Part shown: positions 1 to 7,524 of the stretch, piece after piece | How positions within the stretch are numbered: the stretch's first letter is position 1 | Layout of the letters: the number at the start of each line of letters is the position of its first letter | Source of the DNA: an uncultured bacterium | GTDB lineage: Bacteria > Bacillota > Clostridia > Lachnospirales > Anaerotignaceae | Direction of reading: 5' to 3' | DNA: 14,104 nucleotides | Assembly: GCA_905214825.1 (NCBI GenBank) | Contig: CAJMNV010000042.1 | Location: forward strand, 1 to 14,104 | Notes under the pieces: generated by a model | Databases searched by the model: none | What the model was told of the DNA's origin: nothing | What the model saw: only the letters and a program-made list of their open reading frames with translations | Program-made: the position numbers and the translations under genes

Positions 1-27
1 AAAAAAGCAGGCGTAATCGGCGAATAA
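1..27 (+). CDS. rpsP: C-terminal end of probable ribosomal protein S16 (partial)
   Basis: The first 27 bases read as an open frame ending KKAGVIGE and then TAA. Only eight residues are visible, so this call rests mainly on context: in Firmicutes rpsP is normally the gene directly before khpA, rimM and trmD, and S16 proteins often end in a lysine-rich helix followed by a short tail like this one. The gene runs in from the left and only its last codons are present. It lies 21 bases upstream of khpA, consistent with cotranscription. It could be the end of another gene. Confidence 0.5.
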   Translation, partial: KKAGVIGE

Positions 28-48
28 TTCCGAACGGGGGCAAATGCG

Positions 49-279
49 ATGAAAGAATTACTGGAAGTAATTGCAAAAAATCTTGTGGAATACCCAGAAC
101 AGGTGCAAGTTTTTGAAAAAGAAGGCGACAAAGCCAGTATTTTGGAGTTGAAAGTAGCACCCGAAGATATGGGGAAAGTCATTGGCAAACAGGGCAGAAT
201 TGCAAAAGCAATCCGTACTGTGGTAAAAGCGGCGGCTATCCATGAAGATAAAAAGATTATTGTAGAAATCATACAGTAA
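49..279 (+). CDS. khpA: KhpA family KH-domain RNA-binding protein
   Basis: This 76-residue protein is almost entirely one type II KH domain. The GKQG loop (residues 47-50, within GKVIGKQGR) is the GxxG nucleic-acid-binding signature, followed by a helix with AIRTVVKAAA. Length and sequence match KhpA (YlqC), a small cytoplasmic RNA-binding protein that in other Firmicutes pairs with KhpB/Jag and influences cell division and cell elongation. The start has a G-rich Shine-Dalgarno (CGGGGGC, about 35-41), atypical but at reasonable spacing. It sits between the probable rpsP end and rimM, its normal place. Two hairpins follow its stop codon before rimM, so it may be partly uncoupled from the genes below. 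Confidence 0.93.
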   Translation: MKELLEVIAKNLVEYPEQVQVFEKEGDKASILELKVAPEDMGKVIGKQGRIAKAIRTVVKAAAIHEDKKIIVEIIQ

Positions 280-284
280 GCAAA

Positions 285-341
285 AACCGTTTTGCGGTTG
301 GAACGACTGTATACGGCAGGGTGCTTGCACCCTGCTTCTTT
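285..341 (+). terminator. Terminator-like tandem hairpins between khpA and rimM
   Basis: Two hairpins lie in the 94-base gap after khpA. The first is short: AACCG at 285-289 pairs with CGGTT at 295-299. The second is strong: GCAGGGTG at 316-323 pairs with CACCCTGC at 328-335 around a four-base loop, and is followed by TTCTTTTGTTT. This has the form of an intrinsic terminator with an imperfect T tract. Because rimM and trmD lie just downstream with no obvious promoter between, it may act as a partial terminator or processing site rather than a full stop. Confidence 0.6.
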
Positions 342-373
342 TGTTTATACGGAAAATGAGGAAGGTGCGAAAT

Positions 374-883
374 ATGGAACAATATTTTGAAATTGGCAAA
401 ATTACAGGGACACATGGTATCAAAGGAACGATGCGTGTATTTCCTACTACACAAGACCCCACACGTTTTGAAAAATTGAAAGAGATTATTGTGGAAATTA
501 GAGGAAAACAGGAAATATTCCACATACAAAAAGTGGCATATCATAAGCAATTTGTTTTGTTGACAGTGAAAGAAATTACAGATATCAATGTGGCAGAACT
601 TTATAAAAATGGTCGTATATTGATTCCGGATGCTGTGGCAATTCCTTTGGAAGAAGATGAATATTATACACGTGATTTATATGGTTTGCAAGTGGTGACA
701 GAAGATGGTGAAGTATTGGGCGAGCTGACACAGATTTTTGAAACAGGTTCTAATGATGTGTATGTAGTGCGTAAAAATGCCAATGAAAAAGAATTGCTTT
801 TGCCTGCTATCAAAGATTGCATCAAAAATATTGATTTGGAAAAAGGTGTAATGACAGTCAAATTATTGGAAGGATTGAGATAA
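374..883 (+). CDS. rimM: Ribosome maturation factor RimM
   Basis: RimM helps assemble the 3' (head) domain of the 30S ribosomal subunit by binding S19 and is cytoplasmic. This 169-residue protein has the usual two parts: an N-terminal beta-barrel opening with EIGKITGTHGIKG (residues 5-17), and a C-terminal PRC-barrel starting near EDEYYTRDLYGL with GSNDVYVV in the middle. Length is normal for the family. The ATG at 374 is chosen because GAGGAAGGTG at 358-367 is a good ribosome binding site; an in-frame ATG at 341 would lie inside the T tract of the upstream hairpin and lacks such a site. The stop codon shares its last base with the trmD start (TAATG), so the two are translationally coupled. 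Confidence 0.95.
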   Translation: MEQYFEIGKITGTHGIKGTMRVFPTTQDPTRFEKLKEIIVEIRGKQEIFHIQKVAYHKQFVLLTVKEITDINVAELYKNGRILIPDAVAIPLEEDEYYTRDLYGLQVVTEDGEVLGELTQIFETGSNDVYVVRKNANEKELLLPAIKDCIKNIDLEKGVMTVKLLEGLR

Positions 884-1629
884 TGAAACAATTTTTTGTG
901 TTGACACTGTTTCCAGAAATGATTATGCAGACACTTTCCCACAGCATATTGGGGAAAGCACAACAAAAAGGCTTGATTGGCGTACAGGCAATTAACATAC
1001 GAGATTTTACAGAAAACAAACAAAAGCATGTAGATGATTATCCTTATGGTGGTGGTGCAGGTATGGTGATGCAGGCACAACCCATTTATGATGCATACCA
1101 AAGCATTGCAGAATGTGCAAAAGGTGCAAAAGTGATTTATATGACACCACAAGGAAAGCCATTTACACAAAAAATGGCAGAAACATTGGCAAAAGAAGAG
1201 AATTTGGTGTTTTTGTGTGGGCATTATGAAGGTATAGATGAAAGAATTATCGAAGAAATTGTGACAGATGAAATTTCTTTAGGGGATTTTGTGCTGACGG
1301 GTGGAGAATTGGCAGCAATTACCATTATTGATGCAATTTCCCGTTTGGTGCCTGATGTGTTGGGTAAGGCAGAGTCTTTTGCAGATGAGAGTTTTTCTGA
1401 TGGTTTGCTGGAATATCCACAATACACAAGACCACCTGTGTTTCATGGAAAAGCAGTACCAGATATATTGTTAAGTGGACATCATGCCAATATTGCAAAA
1501 TGGCGTAGAGAACAAAGCGTTTTACGCACTGCAAAAAAACGTCCGGATTTATTAGAAAATGCAGATTTGACAGAAAAAGAAAAACAATTTTTGAAAAATC
1601 AGGAAATAGAAAAAAATAGAAAAAAATAG
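883..1629 (+). CDS. trmD: tRNA (guanine-N1-)-methyltransferase TrmD
   Basis: TrmD methylates G37 of tRNAs that have G at position 36, using S-adenosylmethionine, which prevents +1 frameshifting. The 248-residue length is typical. Visible signatures are DDYPYGGGAGMVM (51-63), GHYEGIDERI (113-122) and LGDFVLTGGE (133-142), which form the trefoil-knot cofactor site. Arg154 and Asp168 fall where the catalytic Arg154 and Asp169 of characterised enzymes lie. The C-terminal tRNA-binding helical part includes WRREQSVLRT and RPDLL. The extreme C-terminus is very lysine-rich. It overlaps rimM by one base. In most Firmicutes rplS follows; here a terminator follows instead. Confidence 0.97.
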   Translation: MKQFFVLTLFPEMIMQTLSHSILGKAQQKGLIGVQAINIRDFTENKQKHVDDYPYGGGAGMVMQAQPIYDAYQSIAECAKGAKVIYMTPQGKPFTQKMAETLAKEENLVFLCGHYEGIDERIIEEIVTDEISLGDFVLTGGELAAITIIDAISRLVPDVLGKAESFADESFSDGLLEYPQYTRPPVFHGKAVPDILLSGHHANIAKWRREQSVLRTAKKRPDLLENADLTEKEKQFLKNQEIEKNRKK

Positions 1630-1645
1630 AAATTTTGTCAATACC

Positions 1646-1702
1646 ATGAGGAGGAGAATGTTTTGTAGAACCGAAATATTGTCCTCTTTATTGTTTTTTT
1701 TA
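1646..1702 (+). terminator. Intrinsic terminator after trmD
   Basis: Bases 1646-1655 pair with 1682-1691, a ten-base-pair stem centred on GAGGA/TCCTC with two G-T wobbles. The stem continues inward with AAT at 1657-1659 against ATT at 1678-1680 after one mismatch. It is followed by TTGTTTTTTTT. The stem plus T tract closes the rpsP-trmD transcript. Confidence 0.7.
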
Positions 1703-1853
1703 TAAAAATATCATTTATATCAGTTTGTCTTTTGCATATCCAAAACAAAAATTTGAAAAATATACAAAAACATCGAATTGTCTATGGAAATCTGTATACA
1801 AAGACGGTATATTTTTATATATTGAAAAAACAGCAAAGAAAAAAGGTGAGAAC

Positions 1854-4283
1854 ATGAGCAAAAAAACGGATAATAGAACGTTTATGGAAAAATTGGCAAC
1901 ATTGATTGTGGATAAGCGGAATTTATTTTTTCTGTTATATATTGCAGCAACGATATTTTCAATATTTTCAAGTGGCTGGGTTTCTGTAAACAATGATTTG
2001 ACTTCTTATTTGCCAGAAGAAACAGAAACAAGACGTGGTTTGGATATTATGGAAAAAGAGTTTGTGACATATGCGACATCTCGTACTATGGTGAAACATG
2101 TGACATATGCACAGGCAGAACAAATAGCAAAAGATTTGGAAAAAATAGAAGGTATCACAGAAGTGGAATTTGACGAAACAGAAGACCACTATCGCAATGG
2201 TGCAGCATTGTTTGATATTACATTTGATGGAGAAGTCGATGATGATATTTCAGTGCAGGCAGAAAAAGAAGCAGAAGAACTGCTTTCTGGATATGATGCA
2301 TATTTTTCAACAGAAATTGGGAATGACCGTTCAGCATTGTTGGCAGAAGAAATGAAAATGATTATGGCGATTGCGGCAATCATCATTGTGAGTGTTCTGC
2401 TTTTGACATCGAAAGCATATATGGAAATTCCAGTATTGCTTTTGACGTTTGGAGCAGCGGCAGTGCTGAATGTGGGTACAAACTTTATATTTGGTGAAAT
2501 TTCGTTTGTATCTGATTCTGTGACGGTGGTGTTGCAGTTGGCACTTGCCATAGACTATGCTATTATATTATGTCATCGTTATGGAGAAGAACGAGAACAT
2601 CTGGAAGCAAGAGAAGCAGTTATCATTGCATTAAGTAAAGCAATACCGGAAATTTCAGCAAGTAGTTTGACAACCATTTCCGGTTTGGCGGCTTTGATGT
2701 TCATGCAGTTTGAAATTGGTTATGACATGGGGATTGTGTTGATAAAAGCGATATTATTCAGTTTGCTTTCTGTATTTACATTGATGCCCGGTCTTTTGAT
2801 GATATTTAGCAAAGGCATTGACCGCACACATCATCGTAATTTTGTACCGAATATTGAAAAAATAGGTAGAGGCGTTATCAAATTGGAATATATTGTACCA
2901 CCTATTTTCTTGGTGTTGTTGCTTGTTGCATTTCATTTTTCTTCATTGTGTCCGTATGCTTATGGATATACAGATATTACATCAATACAAAAAAGCAAAC
3001 ATACCATTGCCGACCAAAAAGTCAAAGAAATGTTTGGTGGACAAAACGTGTTGGCGGTTGTTATTCCCAAGGGAGATTATGACAAAGAACGATTGTTATT
3101 GGCGGATTTGGAAAAACACAAAGAAATCAATTCAGCATTGGGGATTGCAAATGCAGAAGCAATGGACGATTATATGTTGGCAGATGCACTCAAGCCAAGA
3201 GAATTTGCAGAAATGATGGATTTGGATATTGAATTGGCAAAATTGTTGTATACGGCATATGGTATCAAAAATGAAGAATATGGGCATATTGTGGGAGATT
3301 TGGAGTCTTATGACGTGCCTTTGATTGATATGTTTTTGTTTGTGCATGATGAAGTAGACGAAGGGTATGTGAAATTGGACGAACAAATGCAAAAAGATTT
3401 AGATGATGCATACGAAAAGATTACAGATGCAAAAAAACAGTTGCAAGGAGAAACATATTCTCGTTTGGTGTTGGATTTGGATATGCCAGAGGAAGGACAA
3501 GAAACATTTGATTTTTTAAATGTGTTACAAAATGATGTTTCAAAATATTATGATGATTTTCTTTTGGTGGGCAATACCACAAGTGATTTTGATTTGTCTA
3601 CATCATTTAGTCGTGATAATGTGATGATTAGCATATTGTCGATTGTGTTTGTAATATTGGTGTTGTTGTTTACATTCCAGTCTGTGGGTTTGCCGATATT
3701 GTTGATATTGGTGATACAAGGTAGTGTTTGGATAAACTTTTCATTCCCGTATTTGATGAAAAGCCCATTGTTCTTTTTGAGTTATTTGGTGGTAAGCTCC
3801 ATACAGATGGGGGCAAATATTGACTATGCCATTGTGATTTCAAACCGTTATATGGATTTGAAAAAACAAATGTCACCAAAAGAGGCAATTATCAAAGCAT
3901 TGAACCAAGCATTTCCAACCATTGTTACATCTGGTTCTATGTTAGCAGCAGCAGGTCTTTTGATTGGTTGTCTTTCTTCTGACCCAACTGTTGCGTCGAT
4001 TGGTATTTGTTTGGGACGAGGAACGATATTGTCTATATTCTTGGTAATGTGTGTATTGCCAGAGATATTGGTTTTGGGTGATGTTGTGATTGAACGTACA
4101 AAATTTGTTATGAAAAAACCAGAATTGAATCAAGAAACAAAAGGCGAAGTGCGTGTGAATGGACGTATCAAAGGATATGTGTCCGGCAATATTGATGCAA
4201 AAATACAAGGTGTGATACAGGGAGAGGTACACGCAATGGTTGATACAAGAAAAGGAGAGGAGGAACCCAAAAATGCAGAATAA
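1854..4283 (+). CDS. MMPL/RND superfamily membrane transporter
   Basis: This 809-residue protein has the RND/MMPL layout: two repeats, each with one helix, a large extracytoplasmic domain, then five helices. Helices are seen near 24-42, 167-186, 191-212, 216-240, 267-285, 293-318, 344-364, 590-612, 613-630, 638-664, 690-706 and 722-743; the outside domains are about 43-165 and 365-589. Asp-Tyr pairs in helices 4 (D234-Y235) and 10 (D657-Y658) match the proton-relay aspartates of MMPL exporters. The tail (about 764-796) has short glycine-punctuated beta repeats resembling bactofilin coils and should be cytoplasmic. The ATG at 1854 is preferred over an in-frame ATG at 1725 because AAAGGTGAG precedes it. 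It overlaps the next gene by 11 bases, implying joint function. The substrate is unknown; lipids or drugs are the usual cargo of the family. Confidence 0.9.
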   Translation: MSKKTDNRTFMEKLATLIVDKRNLFFLLYIAATIFSIFSSGWVSVNNDLTSYLPEETETRRGLDIMEKEFVTYATSRTMVKHVTYAQAEQIAKDLEKIEGITEVEFDETEDHYRNGAALFDITFDGEVDDDISVQAEKEAEELLSGYDAYFSTEIGNDRSALLAEEMKMIMAIAAIIIVSVLLLTSKAYMEIPVLLLTFGAAAVLNVGTNFIFGEISFVSDSVTVVLQLALAIDYAIILCHRYGEEREHLEAREAVIIALSKAIPEISASSLTTISGLAALMFMQFEIGYDMGIVLIKAILFSLLSVFTLMPGLLMIFSKGIDRTHHRNFVPNIEKIGRGVIKLEYIVPPIFLVLLLVAFHFSSLCPYAYGYTDITSIQKSKHTIADQKVKEMFGGQNVLAVVIPKGDYDKERLLLADLEKHKEINSALGIANAEAMDDYMLADALKPREFAEMMDLDIELAKLLYTAYGIKNEEYGHIVGDLESYDVPLIDMFLFVHDEVDEGYVKLDEQMQKDLDDAYEKITDAKKQLQGETYSRLVLDLDMPEEGQETFDFLNVLQNDVSKYYDDFLLVGNTTSDFDLSTSFSRDNVMISILSIVFVILVLLFTFQSVGLPILLILVIQGSVWINFSFPYLMKSPLFFLSYLVVSSIQMGANIDYAIVISNRYMDLKKQMSPKEAIIKALNQAFPTIVTSGSMLAAAGLLIGCLSSDPTVASIGICLGRGTILSIFLVMCVLPEILVLGDVVIERTKFVMKKPELNQETKGEVRVNGRIKGYVSGNIDAKIQGVIQGEVHAMVDTRKGEEEPKNAE
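4143..4241 (+). other. Bactofilin-like beta-repeat tail encoded in the MMPL gene
   Basis: After the last membrane helix the MMPL protein has a polar linker and then about 33 residues (764-796) in which glycines recur every 5-8 residues between alternating polar and hydrophobic residues: GEVRVNG, RIKGYVSG, NIDAKIQG, VIQGEVHA. This resembles two to three rungs of a bactofilin-type beta-solenoid. By topology it lies in the cytoplasm. It may mediate self-association. The resemblance is judged by eye. Confidence 0.5.
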
Positions 4284-7200
4284 AATATGGAAAAAATGTA
4301 TGGCATGGAGTATGGTGTTTTTGATGCTTTTTGCAACGGTTCCACCCGAAAGTGCATATGCCTCTGATGATACTGGTATTTCCGTTTCTTCAAAAGAAGA
4401 TTGGAATTTTTTGGTGAAAAAATGTAGATTGGATAGTTGGTCAAAAAATAAAACCATTGTATTGGAAAATGATTTGCATTTAGATGGTGGTTGGAAACCA
4501 ATCCCTATATTCAATGGTACATTTGATGGTAATGGTCACACAATCACTATGACAGAATATGGTGCAACAGGTTCTGGTTTGGGACTGTTTCGCTATGTTG
4601 GCACAAGTGGTACAATCAAAAATTTGAATGTCAAAGGAAATTGGAATCCATCTGGTAGTCAAGAAATGATTGGTGGTATTGTGGGAAACAACAAAGGTAC
4701 AATCAGTAATTGCCATTATATGGGAAATATGAAAGCAAAATTGAATGTGGGTGGTATTGCTGGTATCAATGAAATCACAGGGTTGATACAAAGTTGTACG
4801 GTCAAAGGCAGTGTCATTGGGGAACATTATACAGGTGGTATTGCTGGGCAAAATTTGGGTGGTATCATACGTTGCAATAATGAAAGCAATATCAATACCA
4901 GCGACCAAGAAGTGAAAAAGTCATTTGGCGATTTGGATTTGACAAATATAAATTCTACGGAAAATGTTTCTGCACATACAGATACTGGTGGTATTACAGG
5001 ATTTTCATCTGGGATTTTGCAGGAATGTAAAAATACAGGAGATGTAGGGTATCCACATATGGGGTATAACATTGGTGGTATTGTTGGCAGACAAACAGGA
5101 TATGTCAAAGACTGCCAAAACAGTGGGAATATATATGGTAGAAAAGATGTTGGTGGTATTGCTGGACAGATGGAGCCATATATGACATTGTTGTTTGCAC
5201 AAGATGATTTGGAACGACTTTCGGATGCTTTTTCTGTGTTGCAAGATATTATGGACAACATGATTGATGATACAGAAACATCTATGCATCAATTTTCAGA
5301 ACGTATGGAAAATATGTCTTTGTATTTCAATGAAGCAAAAAAAAGTACGGATTATTTGGTGCATCGTACAGAAGATTATGTTGATGAAACAGTGGAAACT
5401 GTCAATGACCTTAGTCAAAGGGCTGATAACTTTTTGGCTGATATGGAAGATATTTTGTATCGTGGAGAAGCAGTGGCAGACGATATGGGAGAAGCACTTG
5501 CACAGCTCAAACAATCTGTCAAACGGTTACAAAATGCCGCAGATGCAAGCGGTGATATGCTTTCTCATATGGATAATGCTGTAGATGCAATGGAAGGGAA
5601 ATTGATTGGTTATAAAGATGCACTGACTTCTGTGTTACATAGTGCAAAAAATGTGGTGTCATCCATTACAAAACCAGATACATTATTAGATGCGATATTG
5701 GCTTTGGAACGAAATGTTGAAAATATGCAAAAAATAAGCAAAGATTTGACAACATCTGTGGAAGAAGCAGAAAAAGAACTGTCAAAAGCGTTGAGTAGTG
5801 GTATGGAGTTATCTGACGAATTGAGCCAAGGTTTGGAAAAATTACAACGCTCTGTGGAAAGCATGGAAGATGTGCAAAGCGGTGTTGCGGATATGATAAC
5901 ACAATTTCGTTGGGCGATTGGTGATTTCCGTGCTGGGGGTGTGCCACAATTTTCTGGACCTGATGCAGAATATAGAGAAAATGTGGATAATTTGATAAAC
6001 CACACAGGCTATATTTTGGACGAAATGGATAGTATCAATGAAGAATTGACAAACAATGGCGATATGTTGCTTTCTGATATGCGGGCGATAAACAATCAAA
6101 TCCGCAATATTATGGATATTTTCAGAGATATTTATAAAAAAATGATGGATACAGATAAAAAAGATGATATTTATGAAGATATTTCGGAACAGCAAACAAA
6201 CAATACACAAGGTGTTGTGGAAACAAGCAACAACATAGGCAGTATTGAAGGTGATGTGAACGTTGGGGGGATTACAGGCAGTATTGCCGTGGAATATGAT
6301 TTTGACCCTGAGGATGATTTGAAAAAATTGGGCGACAAATCTTTGAATCAAAAATACCAGACAAAAGCAGTGTTGCGAGATGCAGTCAATTATGGGGCTA
6401 TAAAAGCAAAAAAAGATTATGTGGGTGGTATTGTTGGTGAAATGAGCATGGGCAGTTTATACGATTGCCAAGCATATGGTACCGTTACAAGTGATAGTGG
6501 AGATTATGTGGGTGGTATTGCAGGTTATTCGAAATCTGTCATTCGCAATGCAACAGCAAAAACAGCTTTGGAAGGCGATAGATATGTGGGTGGTATTGTG
6601 GGACATGGTACAGATGTCACAGGTTGTAGAGCAATGACACAAATCAATCGTGCAGTGGAAAATATGGGGGCGATTGCAGGTAAAGCAGATGGAACATTGA
6701 CACAAAATTATTTTGTGGAAAATGAATGGGGCGGTATAGACGATATTAGTTATATCGATAGTGCAGAACCTTTGTCATACAGTAGTTTTATGGGATTGCC
6801 CAATATTCCAAAACGTTTTGGGGCTTGCTACTTTACATTTGTGGCAGATGGTGAAATTATAGGGGAAACTGCATATGATTATGGTGCAAAAACAGATAGC
6901 AGAGAAGTTCCAGCAGTACCTGAAAAAGAAGGATATAGAGGAAAATGGGCAGAAATGCCAGCAATGGCAACATTTGACCATGTTTTGGAAGCGGAATATG
7001 AAAAAAATCATGCCGTGATTGCCTCAAAGCAAACAAGAGAAGATGGTGGAAAAGCGATTGTTTTGGCAGAGGGTGGATTTGATGATACCCAAACGGTGCT
7101 TTTGTCACCAATTCCAAAAGAAGATATTACATTTGATGGAACTGGAGTTTTTGTAGAAGCATGGCAAATCAAATTACCAACACAAAATGAAACATTGCAT

Positions 7201-7479
7201 ACGATACAATACAGCAAGCCAAAAACAAATGGTTGGGTACGATTGTATCAAATGAAAACAACAGGGGCTGTGCAGATAGATGGCAAAACAGATGGCAGTT
7301 ATATTGGTTTTGAAACAAAAGACAATGACTTGATTGTGTTTGTTATGGTAACACCATATTGGTATGTTGCTGTGCCGTTTGGTGCATTAGTTGCTATTGT
7401 GTTGGTGGGTATTTTGAATAAAAAAAGAAAAAAACAAAAAAATACAACACAAACAGAAACAAAAAATATTGCAAAATAG
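4273..7479 (+). CDS. Exported GLUG-repeat / coiled-coil membrane-anchored protein
   Basis: This 1068-residue protein has a signal peptide (residues 1-30, cleavage likely after AYA before SDD). A beta-rich N-terminal domain with FDGNGHTI follows, then six GGIxG-type GLUG repeats (about 132-301). Next comes a long helical coiled-coil (about 309-645) broken near TKPD and AGGVPQFSGPD, then four or five more GLUG repeats (about 662-819). A further beta region leads to a membrane helix at about 1028-1049 and a lysine-rich tail ending inside the cell. The bulk is therefore outside, anchored at its C-terminus. The ATG at 4273 has AGGAGG at 4258-4263 and gives a normal signal peptide. It overlaps the MMPL gene by 11 bases, suggesting a partner in export or envelope assembly. 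GLUG repeats occur in secreted bacterial surface proteins; the function here is unknown. Confidence 0.85.
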   Translation: MQNKIWKKCMAWSMVFLMLFATVPPESAYASDDTGISVSSKEDWNFLVKKCRLDSWSKNKTIVLENDLHLDGGWKPIPIFNGTFDGNGHTITMTEYGATGSGLGLFRYVGTSGTIKNLNVKGNWNPSGSQEMIGGIVGNNKGTISNCHYMGNMKAKLNVGGIAGINEITGLIQSCTVKGSVIGEHYTGGIAGQNLGGIIRCNNESNINTSDQEVKKSFGDLDLTNINSTENVSAHTDTGGITGFSSGILQECKNTGDVGYPHMGYNIGGIVGRQTGYVKDCQNSGNIYGRKDVGGIAGQMEPYMTLLFAQDDLERLSDAFSVLQDIMDNMIDDTETSMHQFSERMENMSLYFNEAKKSTDYLVHRTEDYVDETVETVNDLSQRADNFLADMEDILYRGEAVADDMGEALAQLKQSVKRLQNAADASGDMLSHMDNAVDAMEGKLIGYKDALTSVLHSAKNVVSSITKPDTLLDAILALERNVENMQKISKDLTTSVEEAEKELSKALSSGMELSDELSQGLEKLQRSVESMEDVQSGVADMITQFRWAIGDFRAGGVPQFSGPDAEYRENVDNLINHTGYILDEMDSINEELTNNGDMLLSDMRAINNQIRNIMDIFRDIYKKMMDTDKKDDIYEDISEQQTNNTQGVVETSNNIGSIEGDVNVGGITGSIAVEYDFDPEDDLKKLGDKSLNQKYQTKAVLRDAVNYGAIKAKKDYVGGIVGEMSMGSLYDCQAYGTVTSDSGDYVGGIAGYSKSVIRNATAKTALEGDRYVGGIVGHGTDVTGCRAMTQINRAVENMGAIAGKADGTLTQNYFVENEWGGIDDISYIDSAEPLSYSSFMGLPNIPKRFGACYFTFVADGEIIGETAYDYGAKTDSREVPAVPEKEGYRGKWAEMPAMATFDHVLEAEYEKNHAVIASKQTREDGGKAIVLAEGGFDDTQTVLLSPIPKEDITFDGTGVFVEAWQIKLPTQNETLHTIQYSKPKTNGWVRLYQMKTTGAVQIDGKTDGSYIGFETKDNDLIVFVMVTPYWYVAVPFGALVAIVLVGILNKKRKKQKNTTQTETKNIAK
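5197..6207 (+). other. Coiled-coil segment splitting the GLUG solenoid
   Basis: This codes for about 335 residues rich in Asp, Glu, Met, Leu, Lys, Ser and Asn with heptad-like hydrophobic spacing and very few Pro or Gly. It begins right after the sixth GLUG repeat (GGIAGQMEP) and ends at NNIGSIEGD, where the GLUG pattern resumes. Helix breaks are visible near ADASGDM, SSITKPD and AGGVPQFSGPD, which would allow an antiparallel helical hairpin or bundle projecting from the solenoid. Confidence 0.7.
6421..6598 (+). repeat. Near-identical 13-base units within GLUG repeats
   Basis: GTGGGTGGTATTG occurs exactly at 6421, 6508 and 6586 (spacings 87 and 78 bases, i.e. 29 and 26 codons), each encoding the VGGI core of a GLUG repeat. 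The same 13-mer also begins at about 4747 in the first block. The copies are in frame and explained by the protein repeat, but their nucleotide identity suggests recent duplication or gene conversion and could promote repeat-number change. Confidence 0.7.
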
Positions 7480-7524
7480 ACCACAGTCATGATACACTGC
7501 ATAAAAAGAAAGGCTGTGGAGAAT

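Noticed and set aside
341..373. Longer rimM start at 341
   Set aside because: This ATG lies in the T tract after the hairpin, has no ribosome binding site and adds residues not found in RimM; the ATG at 374 has a good site.
664..1224. Reverse-strand open frame (186 codons) opposite rimM and trmD
   Set aside because: It is a shadow of two conserved genes, with a Cys/His/Phe-rich composition and no recognisable domain.
1725..1853. Longer MMPL start at 1725
   Set aside because: No ribosome binding site precedes it and the extra 43 residues do not look like an MMPL N-terminus; 1854 has AAAGGTGAG and is followed by the usual first helix.
1703..1853. Promoter for the MMPL operon
   Set aside because: Several TATA-like and TTG-like hexamers occur, but none gives an acceptable pair at 16-18 bases with good matches, so no site is called although one is expected here.
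3942..4514. Reverse-strand open frame (190 codons) across the MMPL/GLUG junction
   Set aside because: It is antisense to two supported genes, has low-complexity shadow composition and no start signal.
4747..6598. Regularly spaced repeats resembling a CRISPR or tandem-repeat array
   Set aside because: The repeated GGTGGTATTG units are in frame and encode GLUG repeats; spacing is irregular and there are no conserved palindromic repeats or spacers.
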